From positions 248,001 through 312,000 of the forward strand of contig NZ_LROY01000002.1 in assembly GCF_001639145.1 (NCBI RefSeq): 64,000 nucleotides of DNA, read 5' to 3'. This document shows, piece after piece, positions 11,598 through 21,076 of this stretch. The notes under the pieces were generated by a model, which worked only from the letters and a program-made list of their open reading frames with translations, was not told the origin of the DNA and searched no databases. Within the stretch, counting starts at the first letter, position 1. Each line of letters starts with the position of its first letter. Source of the DNA: Microbulbifer sp. Q7. GTDB taxonomy: Bacteria; Pseudomonadota; Gammaproteobacteria; Pseudomonadales; Cellvibrionaceae. Made by a program: the position numbers and the translations under genes.

Positions 11598-11711
11598 CAA
11601 ACAGCGGCAGAGCGACATCCGACGCTACGCACATTTTGTGTTACTCGCTGGCGCTCAAACATTAACACAAAATGTGCTCCGCGCTGGCTGCGCCTGCGCT
11701 GGGCGTTATAT
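11592..11711 (+). repeat. attC site of cassette 3
   Basis: GCTTAAC to GTTATAT, 120 bp. One of four almost identical sites (also cassettes 4, 13 and 14), with arms ACACAAAATGTGCTCCGCGC facing CACATTTTGTGTTACTCGCT. Confidence 0.92.
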
Positions 11712-11724
11712 TTCGAGAGAGTCC

Positions 11725-12153
11725 ATGAAAATATTCCCGATACTTTTTCTATTTCTTTCATTTAGCTTGCGGGCAATGGAAATCTCATGTGAGTCAGATT
11801 CAGAATACTACGCAAAGTCAGATATTGTTTTTTACGGCCAAGTTATAGATAGGGTTGCAGTTGTAGAAGATGATGATGAATCGATTTGCTGGACACAGAG
11901 CAGTGGTCCTAAGTGCGGCTCGAAAATAGCGACTTTCAAAATTTCTGAGATTTTAAAAGGGGCACCCACTGATTCAGTAAAAGTCATGGCTGGTGATGGT
12001 TGCTACTGTGTAAGTCCATACCTTGAGGTGGGCGAAAGCTACGTAGTGTTTGCAAAATTTAACAATCACTACGATAGTATTTTCTCTCTTAATGGATGCG
12101 CGACGCGGCCAATGAACCCTGTCGAGTTTTCGGAGCTCAAGAAAAAAATATAA
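11725..12153 (+). CDS. Cassette 4: secreted NTR/TIMP-like domain protein
   Basis: A 142-residue protein with a signal peptide (MKIFPILFLFLSFSLRA, cleavage near MEIS). The mature part has ADIVF-like SDIVFYGQVIDR, FKISEILKGAP, GDGCYCVSPYLEVGESYVVF and a terminal NGCA, with six cysteines. This spacing resembles the netrin/TIMP (NTR) OB-fold of secreted inhibitor-like proteins; the match is from memory of the family pattern. The ATG at 11725 was chosen because the frame upstream of it reads through attC DNA. Probably periplasmic or extracellular and disulfide-bonded. Confidence 0.72.
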   Translation: MKIFPILFLFLSFSLRAMEISCESDSEYYAKSDIVFYGQVIDRVAVVEDDDESICWTQSSGPKCGSKIATFKISEILKGAPTDSVKVMAGDGCYCVSPYLEVGESYVVFAKFNNHYDSIFSLNGCATRPMNPVEFSELKKKI

Positions 12154-12267
12154 CAATCAGCGGCAGAGCGACAGCCAACGCTACGCACCTTTTGTGTTAC
12201 TCGCTGGCGCTCAAACATTAACACAAAATGTGCTCCGCGCTGGCTGCGCCTGCGCTGGGCGTTATGC
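12148..12267 (+). repeat. attC site of cassette 4
   Basis: ATATAAC to GTTATGC, 120 bp, nearly identical to the attC of cassette 3 and the attC sites of cassettes 13 and 14. Confidence 0.92.
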
Positions 12268-12285
12268 GAAATCAAGGATAATAGA

Positions 12286-12870
12286 ATGACCTTATCTGAC
12301 TATTTGATGATCGGTGCCGTAATCTTGGCGCCTTTGATAGCAGTCCAAGTTTCACAGTACTTGCAACATAGACAGTCGATTCGAAATGAAAGACTCAAGA
12401 TTTTCAAGACGCTCATGTCTACAAGAGCAACAAATTTAGAGTCTTCGCATGTAGAAGCTCTCAATATGATTGATGTTGCTTTCTATAGTAAGAAGTCGAA
12501 AGACAGAAATGTTGTTTCTTCCTGGAGAATATATCTAGATCATTTAAATGATCTAAATTACCCGAAAGAAAATTGGGAGCCAAGAAGGAAAGAGCTATTT
12601 GTTGACCTGATGCATGATATGGCTAGTTCGCTTGGTTACGATTTTGATAAAAGCCAAATCAAAAATACATCTTACTATCCTGGCGGTCATGGCGAGTTAG
12701 CAGGAGATCAATTCCTTTTAAGAAAGGGAGTTCTTGCCTTGTTAGAGGGAAAAATATCCTTGCCAGTTAAAATTTCAGATACTGGTGCTTCCGAAGCATC
12801 TGCCAGCCATGTATCCAACCAAAGTCAGGAATCGGTACTAGACCAAGAATCTGTGGCAAGCAACGCATAA
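12286..12870 (+). CDS. Cassette 5: DUF6680-like membrane-anchored protein
   Basis: A 194-residue protein with one N-terminal membrane helix (LMIGAVILAPLIAVQVSQYL) followed by a soluble domain with KIFKTLMSTRATNLESSHVEALNMID and a W-R-Y stretch near residue 80. The ATG is preceded by AAGGATAATAGA. The N-terminal pattern (helix, then FKTLMSTRA and HVEALN) recalls DUF6680, a family of unknown function seen in mobile regions. The C-terminal 40 residues are Ser/Glu/Ala-rich and probably disordered. The function is not known. Confidence 0.72.
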   Translation: MTLSDYLMIGAVILAPLIAVQVSQYLQHRQSIRNERLKIFKTLMSTRATNLESSHVEALNMIDVAFYSKKSKDRNVVSSWRIYLDHLNDLNYPKENWEPRRKELFVDLMHDMASSLGYDFDKSQIKNTSYYPGGHGELAGDQFLLRKGVLALLEGKISLPVKISDTGASEASASHVSNQSQESVLDQESVASNA

Positions 12871-13008
12871 CAAACGCAAGCAGTTTGCTCCGGCCCTTCG
12901 GGCCTCCGCGGGACGCCCAACGCTATGCACGTTTTGTGCGGGTCGCTGCGCTCCGAGTTTCGCACAAAACGTGCATAGCATTGGTCGCCCCTGTTGCGGG
13001 CGTTATGC
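12865..13008 (+). repeat. attC site of cassette 5
   Basis: GCATAAC to GTTATGC, 144 bp. Contains a GGCCCTTCGGGCC hairpin also found in the attC of cassette 2, and long arms GCTATGCACGTTTTGTGCG facing CGCACAAAACGTGCATAGC. Confidence 0.9.
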
Positions 13009-13023
13009 TCCCATGGAAGATTT

Positions 13024-13398
13024 ATGCCAGTAAGAGATGATCAACACTTTTCGACAGAAGAAGAATTGTCACTAATTATTGAGTCTGTAATTTCTCCTTA
13101 TATCAAGAGTATTGAAAAAGAGCTTAATATTTCGTTATCTATTGAATATATTTCTTTCGCGAAAGATGAAGAAAAGGTAATAATTCAACCAGAAAACATA
13201 AACGCTAAATGTAAGGTTTGTCTTTGGCATACATTCAACGAAAACCGTAAGGTATTTGAAGTGGCTTTACGTTTATTAGATCAAGATGCTCAAACAGGGT
13301 ATTCTGGTTTTAATATTAAAGGTGATATTAAGCTTGGTATTACCAAACATAAAGGCATGGCTCACGTATACCATCAGTCGGGGTATCCTAAGTGGTGA
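13024..13398 (+). CDS. Cassette 6: hypothetical protein
   Basis: A 124-residue soluble protein (MPVRDDQHFSTEEELSLIIE). GGAAGATTT lies just before the ATG; upstream in-frame codons fall inside the attC of cassette 5 and are rejected. One conserved-looking pair of cysteines (AKCKVCLWH) and a Trp at the C terminus are visible. No family recognised. AT-rich relative to chromosomal genes. Confidence 0.65.
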   Translation: MPVRDDQHFSTEEELSLIIESVISPYIKSIEKELNISLSIEYISFAKDEEKVIIQPENINAKCKVCLWHTFNENRKVFEVALRLLDQDAQTGYSGFNIKGDIKLGITKHKGMAHVYHQSGYPKW

Positions 13399-13495
13399 GC
13401 ATAACAAGTGGCAGCAACCGACCGCCAAAACTGTCACTTAAATTGCTTGCGCAATTACGTGCCAATTTTGCCGGCGGCTGTGCCAGGCGTTATGG
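13399..13495 (+). repeat. attC site of cassette 6
   Basis: GCATAAC to GTTATGG, 97 bp; arms include AAATTGCTTGCGCAATTACG and flanking CCGCCAAAACTG facing AATTTTGCCGGCGG. Confidence 0.87.
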
Positions 13496-13916
13496 TGCCG
13501 GTCAGTATTTTTAATTTTTCGTGGTTTCTGAAAACTCAGCGCCACTAAATAGCATCCAATATTGAGCCGTTGTGGTCGGTTTCTATTCAAGCATGTTCGT
13601 TCCTAGAGTGTTCGCTCGGGTGCGGAAGAATAGGTCAACCCGCTGCAGTTTCGCGGAGTGCCAGTAAGATTAAAATTTGGTGGGGAAAGTGCGGTATTCT
13701 TCCCTTGTATAATTCGGGCAGTGGCCAGCCAATCCGTGGCTGGCAAAGTGCTAGTAGTTAGTCCGGAGCGCGTCAGCCATAACCAGGCCAGGCAAGCTCG
13801 CCCATCCCCTGCGGGGCTGGGCTGGACGTCCTACTTTGTGCACTTTGTTGCGCGGGTCGCTTCGCTCCCATTATTGCGCAACAAAGCGCACAAAGTAGGC
13901 CGCCCTTGCTGGCGGC
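13489..13916 (+). other. Cassette 7: apparently non-coding cassette (copy B)
   Basis: Second copy of the cassette 2 unit, offset by 2766 bp with no indels over about 314 bp. The TATAAT box is at 13708-13713 and the hairpin arms are at 13724-13730 and 13738-13744. The copies part inside the attC, a few bases after CCATAACCAGGCCAGGCA, so the two have the same body but different attC arms. No credible gene. It lies upstream of cassette 8, as copy A lies upstream of cassette 3, so either could supply a promoter. Confidence 0.7.
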
Positions 13917-13923
13917 GTTAGTG
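13777..13923 (+). repeat. attC site of cassette 7
   Basis: CCATAAC to GTTAGTG, 147 bp; arms CTACTTTGTGCACTTTGTTG facing CAACAAAGCGCACAAAGTAG. Confidence 0.87.
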
Positions 13924-13972
13924 TTTTGCTGCAACTTGAATAAAAAATTATCGTGCTTCGTAGAAAGCAACG

Positions 13973-14275
13973 ATGGATAAAATTGGCGACTTACAGGGCG
14001 GGTTTTTCCCGGGCAATGGGAACAACGTGGTTCCACTATTTGGCCTTTGCTGTCGGGCATTAGATTTCTTATCAGCAGATCTTCTTGTGCCGCGCCACGA
14101 ATTTAGTCCATCGTCGGCTTCGCCCACGATCCCAGGCTTAAAGTTTGTGCCAGTGAGCGTGGCGCCGCACCGTGGTATATTTCAATTTCGCATAGGTTTG
14201 TGCCGTTCGCTCCACTTAGTGGTTGCGGCAGGCAACAAACCAGGACGGGGAGCTCGTAGAGGGCCACAACACTAA
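13973..14275 (+). CDS. Cassette 8: uncertain 100-residue ORF
   Basis: ORF of 100 codons (MDKIGDLQGGFFPGNGNN...) ending with a TAA inside the CACTAAC box of the attC, which is how cassette genes usually end. Against it: no Shine-Dalgarno sequence, composition rich in Pro/Gly/Arg with no clear secondary structure, and a higher GC than the other cassette genes. It may be a non-coding cassette or a small unknown protein. Confidence 0.35.
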   Translation: MDKIGDLQGGFFPGNGNNVVPLFGLCCRALDFLSADLLVPRHEFSPSSASPTIPGLKFVPVSVAPHRGIFQFRIGLCRSLHLVVAAGNKPGRGARRGPQH

Positions 14276-14386
14276 CAATATGCTGCAGCCGACATCTTAC
14301 TTTGTGCACCTTTTGCGCGGTCGCTGCGCTCCCATTTTCGCGCAAAATGCGCCCAAAGTAAGCTGCGGCTGAGCGCGGCGTTATGT
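14270..14386 (+). repeat. attC site of cassette 8
   Basis: CACTAAC to GTTATGT, 117 bp. Same subgroup as the attC sites of cassettes 15 and 16 (CTGCAGCCGAC near the left end, GCGGTCGCTGCGCTCCCAT in the centre). Confidence 0.9.
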
Positions 14387-14399
14387 GAACTGGAACCCT

Positions 14400-14774
14400 A
14401 TGAGAATAATAATATTAATGTGTTTTGCTTTAATGGGCTGTGTGAGCGGTACCACTTCGGGTGACAGGCTTTCTAGCATAGTTAGTATTTCGGTGTCAGT
14501 TCATTATGAAAATGGCGAACCTGCTAAAAATCTGCCGGTCGAAATTAAACGTTTTTTTGTTGGTAAATCATTTTGGTCAATGGGGTCAATGGTTCCTGTC
14601 AGCAAGGGTATAACTGATGAATCTGGTGTTTTTACATATATGACACAATTAAACGGTACATATGACATATGGATTGGTGAGCCACAATCCGTCATCTATA
14701 GATCTGAGTATAGAAGTGTTAAGAATTTGTCGGATGATCTCAGGTTCGACGTAGTTCTAAAAGGCAAATTATAG
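14400..14774 (+). CDS. Cassette 9: small lipoprotein, unknown
   Basis: A 124-residue protein beginning MRIIILMCFALMGCVSG, a type II signal peptide with lipobox LMGC; the mature lipoprotein would be anchored by its cysteine. The soluble part has a beta-rich look (SVHYENGEPAKNLPVEIKRF, ESGVFTYMTQLNGTYDIWIG), like a carboxypeptidase-regulatory or Ig-type fold, but that is only an impression. GGA lies 8 bp before the ATG; an upstream in-frame GTG at 14385 overlaps the attC box. Its own attC is interrupted by an IS110-family element. Confidence 0.7.
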   Translation: MRIIILMCFALMGCVSGTTSGDRLSSIVSISVSVHYENGEPAKNLPVEIKRFFVGKSFWSMGSMVPVSKGITDESGVFTYMTQLNGTYDIWIGEPQSVIYRSEYRSVKNLSDDLRFDVVLKGKL

Positions 14775-14822
14775 AGTGAAATCACATAACAAGCGACTGT
14801 GGTTGCAACCCCAAGAAAATAA

Positions 14823-15926
<1,104 letters not shown>

Positions 15927-16070
15927 GCTTCAACTTACCGAATTCGGGGGAATTAGACCATACAAGGCGTTGCAGCGCGACGTCCAAAGCTGTGCGCCTT
16001 TTGTGGTCGCTGCGCTTATACCCCAAAAGTCACATAGCTTTGGCCGCTGCTGAACGCGGCGTTAGCTCTT

Positions 16071-16490
16071 ATGAAAATATTGACCATCTTACTTATGTGT
16101 TTTGGCGTTTCTTGTCCAGTCTGGGCTACGGAAGATCTGCCCTGCGAAGTGACTTCCACTGATGAAGTGAAGAAAGATATGATGGTCGTTAAAAATGAGA
16201 TCATTGCATTCGAGCTAAAATACGGAAGGTATCCTAGCGAAGAAATGTTTTGGGAGATGCTCAGAAGATTCAGAACTGAAGGTATGAATCTAAATGGCAA
16301 TGTTTGGATTCAAGAGCGAGATGATCTCTTTCAAGATGACACGAAAGTTATATACTCATGTGCGTTGGAGAAAAAGCGCTGTCAAATGGCTAAGTCATTT
16401 CAATGTGAGACCCTACTTGATGTGGGTGCTGAGATTAAATGTGAAACCATTGATCATGAATTGTTTAAAATTAATTGCAGTCAGAGCTAA
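16071..16490 (+). CDS. Cassette 10: exported protein, unknown
   Basis: A 139-residue protein with a signal peptide (MKILTILLMCFGVSCPVWA, cleavage before TEDLP). The mature region has KNEIIAFELKYGRYPSEEMFWEML, which looks like the C-terminal segment of type II secretion pseudopilin-like proteins, but the rest does not follow that family. Five or more cysteines suggest periplasmic disulfides. The ATG is 4 bp after the GTTAGCT box, so the RBS, if any, lies within the attC end. Confidence 0.65.
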   Translation: MKILTILLMCFGVSCPVWATEDLPCEVTSTDEVKKDMMVVKNEIIAFELKYGRYPSEEMFWEMLRRFRTEGMNLNGNVWIQERDDLFQDDTKVIYSCALEKKRCQMAKSFQCETLLDVGAEIKCETIDHELFKINCSQS

Positions 16491-16541
16491 CAAGCGCAAG
16501 CATCCGACTCGCTACGCTCTCGGCTGTTACGGGCGTTAAAT
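16485..16541 (+). repeat. attC site of cassette 10 (short)
   Basis: AGCTAAC to GTTAAAT, only 57 bp, the minimum size class for attC; arms CAAGCATCCGAC facing CGGCTGTTACGGGCG. Confidence 0.8.
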
Positions 16542-16848
16542 GTACTGGCAGATGAATTGCATTGACCTAAAGCCCGCAGCAATAATGATCTCTATATGCC
16601 TCCTAATTGGTTGGGGCATACAGTACTTCACGGGGTTTTACTGGCTAACGGCAACGTTGCTGGTAGTGATTTCTGTTTTAGTTAATGGTCTCATCATATT
16701 CAATGAGGATCTTGATGAAGGTGGCTTTGATCATCAAGAGGGAGTAACTGATACGCCTGAAGCTAGAGCTGAGCAAAGTAAGGCCAACAAGATTCAGGCA
16801 GCAATAATTGTTCTACTTATCATAGGTGCGGTGTGGTCATACATTTAA
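16540..16848 (+). CDS. Cassette 11: small membrane protein, unknown
   Basis: A 102-residue protein with two N-terminal transmembrane helices (about residues 12-29 and 34-53), an acidic loop (NEDLDEGGFDHQEG) and a third C-terminal helix (IQAAIIVLLIIGAVWSYI). The ATG at 16540 overlaps the attC R' box; an alternative in-frame ATG is at 16552. No family recognised. Confidence 0.6.
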   Translation: MYWQMNCIDLKPAAIMISICLLIGWGIQYFTGFYWLTATLLVVISVLVNGLIIFNEDLDEGGFDHQEGVTDTPEARAEQSKANKIQAAIIVLLIIGAVWSYI

Positions 16849-16924
16849 CAAGGGTAGGCAAAATCGCCCGCATAAAAGCGCGGGCTGGACTCGCTAGCGC
16901 TCGCCTTTGCTACCGGCGTTAAGA
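16843..16924 (+). repeat. attC site of cassette 11
   Basis: ATTTAAC to GTTAAGA, 82 bp, with a CGCCCGC...GCGCGGGC inner hairpin and outer arms GGGTAGGCAAA facing TTTGCTACC. Confidence 0.85.
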
Positions 16925-16930
16925 GGTAAC

Positions 16931-17254
16931 ATGTTCTGGAAGAAAAAGGATCCCTTCAAGCTTATTCCCGTTCTTCCGACTAGCCATCGTAATATTTTGA
17001 TGCATGCAATAGAAATTTCGAATGAGCCGGTTGTACGTATGGATAATGAAGCCATCATAGATTTTTCAGAAAATGGGAGGCTAACTCGCAAGTTCATTAT
17101 GGAGTGCCATAGCCTAGAGGTGCTAGACGGAGAAGTTAGTGTAGTGGGGTTTCACGATAATCCGATGGAAATGTGGATAAGTGAGAACTATCAGGAATTC
17201 GCAAGCTACTGCGAAAAAATGCATTGGCTTAAGATTCAAGGACCAGCCTCTTAA
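16931..17254 (+). CDS. Cassette 12: hypothetical protein
   Basis: A 107-residue soluble protein (MFWKKKDPFKLIPVLPTSHRN). AGAGGT lies 5 bp before the ATG. An upstream in-frame start falls within the attC and is rejected. It is rich in Glu and Met and lacks a signal peptide or membrane segment. The stop codon is part of the TCTTAAC attC box. No family recognised. Confidence 0.65.
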   Translation: MFWKKKDPFKLIPVLPTSHRNILMHAIEISNEPVVRMDNEAIIDFSENGRLTRKFIMECHSLEVLDGEVSVVGFHDNPMEMWISENYQEFASYCEKMHWLKIQGPAS

Positions 17255-17320
17255 CAAACGTAGGCACAGCGACAAAGTTTCCGCTGCGCTTCAACTTTGC
17301 TCGTGCTACGGGCGTTAGGC
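17249..17320 (+). repeat. attC site of cassette 12
   Basis: TCTTAAC to GTTAGGC (perfect GTTRRRY), 72 bp, arms CGACAAAGTTTCCGC facing CTTCAACTTTGCTCG. Confidence 0.88.
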
Positions 17321-17327
17321 ATCTGGA

Positions 17328-17759
17328 ATGACGATACCTTCGGAAAAATGTTGGAAATATTCAGTTCCTGTTGGATGGGATGAAGAATCTGCTATTGAGC
17401 ATTTTATGGGTAAGTCGTTGGAGCAGGCCATCGTACTTCTTGAAGATAATGCTCTTTTCTACCAAGAAGATTTTTACTATATGCCCAAAAGGCCTTTTCA
17501 GTTCTATATAGGGGCATACATAGAATATTTAATGACTGAGAAGAGCAAAGAAGATAGTGATGCGCCTTCATGCTTCTTAAGCTTGATCGAGTATATGTTG
17601 GATGAAAAAGCTGACTTTCTAAATGCTGTCAAAGACAAAGTAGATCGCTGTCTTATCCATGTAGCCCATAATCAAAGTTGGTATGATTCCGATGCCACCA
17701 TTTATGGCAATTTTCACAACAGAGTCGGAGAAATCCGATCCAGGTGGTCTCATGCCTAA
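17328..17759 (+). CDS. Cassette 13: hypothetical protein
   Basis: A 143-residue acidic, soluble, mostly helical protein (MTIPSEKCWKYSVPVGWDEE), starting 8 bp after the attC box. The stretch MPKRPFQFYIGAYIEYLM followed by an Asp/Glu-rich helix is its most distinctive part. Its length and style recall small immunity-type proteins, but no family could be named. Confidence 0.65.
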   Translation: MTIPSEKCWKYSVPVGWDEESAIEHFMGKSLEQAIVLLEDNALFYQEDFYYMPKRPFQFYIGAYIEYLMTEKSKEDSDAPSCFLSLIEYMLDEKADFLNAVKDKVDRCLIHVAHNQSWYDSDATIYGNFHNRVGEIRSRWSHA

Positions 17760-17873
17760 CAAACAGCGGCAGAGCGACAGCCAACGCTACGCACCTTTTG
17801 TGTTACTCGCTGTCGCTCAAACATTAACACAAAAGGCGCTCCGCGCTGGCTGCGCCTGCGCTGGGCGTTATGC
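17754..17873 (+). repeat. attC site of cassette 13
   Basis: GCCTAAC to GTTATGC, 120 bp; nearly identical to the sites of cassettes 3, 4 and 14. Confidence 0.92.
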
Positions 17874-17893
17874 ATCGGTGAGCAATTGAGAGC

Positions 17894-18298
17894 ATGAATC
17901 AACTAATAACAATAAAAACATCGAAATTTGACGTCAGCAAAGAAGGTGAAAATCCAAATAATCAAATCTACGGTCAGTCATTGTTGGTTTGGCTAAGTCA
18001 ATCGCTGAAAGAAAAATTCGAATTCTCAGAAGTAGATTCAGAGGATTGGGGTTGGTATTGTTTCGTTTCGTTTTCTGGGCGAAAGTACATGCTGGGTGCT
18101 ACAGCATTCTTCGAGGACGGTGAGGATCCTAAGCAAGATATTGAATGGGCTTTTCAGGTAGAGAAAGAAAGAACTTGGAAAGAAATACTTCTTTTACAAG
18201 AAAAAATGACGGCTTCCGATCAGTGTTTTCAGTTCTTTAAAGAGTTTTTTGAGGGGCAGCACGAGATCCAGGTCCTCAGCACTGGGGAAAATGCATAA
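17894..18298 (+). CDS. Cassette 14: hypothetical protein with EDWGW motif
   Basis: A 134-residue soluble protein. It has NPNNQIYGQSLLVWLSQSLKEKFEF, then VDSEDWGWYCFVSF and YMLGATAFFEDGED, a layout I associate with a widespread but uncharacterised cassette and immunity-neighbourhood family. The start ATG is preceded by GAGAGC. The stop codon is in the GCATAAC box. Probably a cytoplasmic alpha/beta protein; function unknown. Confidence 0.68.
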   Translation: MNQLITIKTSKFDVSKEGENPNNQIYGQSLLVWLSQSLKEKFEFSEVDSEDWGWYCFVSFSGRKYMLGATAFFEDGEDPKQDIEWAFQVEKERTWKEILLLQEKMTASDQCFQFFKEFFEGQHEIQVLSTGENA

Positions 18299-18412
18299 CA
18301 ATCAGCGGCAAAGCGACAGCCAACGCTACGCACCTTTTGTGTTACTCGCTGTCGCTCAAACATTAACACAAAACGCGCTCCGCGCTGGCTGCGCCTGCGC
18401 TGGGCGTTATGC
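18293..18412 (+). repeat. attC site of cassette 14
   Basis: GCATAAC to GTTATGC, 120 bp; fourth member of the near-identical group. Confidence 0.92.
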
Positions 18413-18429
18413 ATCAAAAGTAGCTAGTA

Positions 18430-18864
18430 ATGAGAAAAATTGAAGAATACACAATTCGTGAATTGCAAGAAGCAATAGTGGGTATAGATCAGGCAAAGAA
18501 TCCTGAAAAATATGCTGAGCTACAAGCAGAAATTTCGCGAAAAAGAGCCCGGGTTAATGAGCTAAATAGCCAAATTTCAGAGTTGTATGGCTCGAGTTCC
18601 GAAAGCAGCTTGGGTGGTGATAGCGTGAACCAGTTTACATTTAAACGCTGCTTTCTTGCCTGTCTTTGCAGCATCGGCGCATTTTGGGTGCTTATTGGCC
18701 TTTTGGGAATATTCGGTCTCGGTACAGTCACAGCAAATGGTGAGCAAGTACACGGAATGAAAGCACTAGTGACCGCAGTATTCGGTGGGGGCTTCAGTTC
18801 TCTAATTTTAGCTTTTATGGTTTGGGCGGGAGAAAAGGTACTCCGGCTCTTCGAAAATGCATAA
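18430..18864 (+). CDS. Cassette 15: coiled-coil membrane protein, unknown
   Basis: A 144-residue protein. Residues 1-50 are a charged helix likely to form a coiled coil (ELQAEISRKRARVNELNSQI). Two transmembrane segments follow (about 72-95 and 112-135), separated by a short Gly-rich loop. No signal peptide. The stop codon lies in the GCATAAC attC box. Inner-membrane location is likely; no family recognised. Confidence 0.65.
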   Translation: MRKIEEYTIRELQEAIVGIDQAKNPEKYAELQAEISRKRARVNELNSQISELYGSSSESSLGGDSVNQFTFKRCFLACLCSIGAFWVLIGLLGIFGLGTVTANGEQVHGMKALVTAVFGGGFSSLILAFMVWAGEKVLRLFENA

Positions 18865-18976
18865 CAATACGCTGCAGGCCGACGGCCAACTTTGTGCACT
18901 TTATGCGCGGTCGCTGCGCTCCCATTTTCGCACATAAAGCGCCCAAAATTGTCCGCGGCTGAGCACGGCGTTAGCC
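18859..18976 (+). repeat. attC site of cassette 15
   Basis: GCATAAC to GTTAGCC, 118 bp; same subgroup as the attC of cassette 8. Confidence 0.9.
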
Positions 18977-19004
18977 TACGAATAACAAAATAAGAGGAAA
19001 AAAG

Positions 19005-19370
19005 TTGGATTTTATTGCAAAGTCACCCCGACTAAGACTTTCAGCAAACTTAGTGCTGACTATCATGATTGGAGTGCTCTCCAGCACACTGTCTGCACAA
19101 TTAATGCAGGAAGGTTCAATTTCTTGGTCTCTAATGCCCTTAACTTCCTCATTCTGGTTGTTATTTATATTTTCCATGATTTGGATATATCTCCACATTC
19201 ACCTCTTAAACTTTGATCAAAATACATTGAGGTTTGCGGATGACGAGCACTGCGTTGCGTATATAAGAAAAGCAAAGCTCGAAGGTCTCGCAGAGTCTAT
19301 ACGTAAAAATCCAGAAAAAGCCGAGCTTGTTGATGCAAAAGTATTTCTGAAAAATTTGGGGGTTAAATGA
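19005..19370 (+). CDS. Cassette 16, gene 1: two-helix membrane protein
   Basis: A 121-residue protein with a probable TTG start behind AGAGGA. Two membrane helices (about residues 13-32 and 43-68) are followed by a soluble tail (FADDEHCVAYIRKAKLEGLAESIRKNPEKAELVDAKVFLKNLG). Its stop codon overlaps the start of the next gene (AAATGA), so the two are translationally coupled, which is rare in single-gene cassettes. Function unknown. Confidence 0.6.
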   Translation: MDFIAKSPRLRLSANLVLTIMIGVLSSTLSAQLMQEGSISWSLMPLTSSFWLLFIFSMIWIYLHIHLLNFDQNTLRFADDEHCVAYIRKAKLEGLAESIRKNPEKAELVDAKVFLKNLGVK

Positions 19371-19615
19371 GTATTCTATTGGCAAAACCAGTTCAGGATA
19401 AACTACAAGAAAGTAAGCTAGGTTCGGACGTGTCGTTAGCTAAATTGATGGCAAGCCTAGAGTTGCTCAGCACCATTAATATAGATGAGAACCCTAGGGT
19501 TCATAGAGTGCGCGGCGCAAAAGAAAGTATTTATGTCATGAATGCTGGTCGTGCGAGGATATTTTTCACCAAAAAAGATGGTGATATCGTACTTCTTAGC
19601 ATAGAAAATGGCTAA
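19367..19615 (+). CDS. Cassette 16, gene 2: small RelE/ParE-like protein
   Basis: An 82-residue protein. The C-terminal half (VHRVRGAKESIYVMNAGRARIFFTKKDGDIVLLSIENG) resembles the last strands of RelE/ParE-fold toxins, where a Y-x-M/L-x-x-G-R-x-R-x-F-F stretch leads into a final strand. The N-terminal part (LAKPVQDKLQESKLGSDVSLAKLMASLELL) is helical. The start is coupled to the membrane-protein gene (4-bp overlap, GGGGG RBS). No antitoxin-like partner of the usual type is visible. Confidence 0.6.
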   Translation: MSILLAKPVQDKLQESKLGSDVSLAKLMASLELLSTINIDENPRVHRVRGAKESIYVMNAGRARIFFTKKDGDIVLLSIENG

Positions 19616-19670
19616 CAAAGCAATGCAGCCGACGTCTTACTTTGTGCGTGTTTTGCACGGTCGCTGCGCC
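19610..19670 (+). repeat. Truncated attC of cassette 16
   Basis: Begins GGCTAAC overlapping the stop codon and follows the cassette 8/15 attC pattern for 61 bp, up to GCGGTCGCTGCGCC-like sequence, then stops exactly at the IS3 left end. The matching right half is not found beyond the IS. Confidence 0.82.
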
Positions 19671-19678
19671 TGTAGTGG

Positions 19679-20856
<1,178 letters not shown>

Positions 20857-21076
20857 TAATTCACCTGATCTCGTTGAGCGTGATAATATCACTCAAAGTC
20901 AGGTGGCCAAATTCAGTGTGCCACTACACCCTCATATCGCGGAATACCCAACATGGGGCCTACAAGGAATCGCACTGTAGATCTTTATTCAACATGCTCG
21001 CTGTGCCATTTCGATGACTCGACGGCCGGTTATGCCATACCGGCAAACTGGCGGCGCTTGCCTTGTGCCGGCTCGC

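Noticed and set aside
21029..21035. GTTATGC beyond the IS3 element as the missing right end of the truncated attC
   Set aside because: The preceding bases do not resemble the L' region or arms of the attC group, so the match is likely chance.
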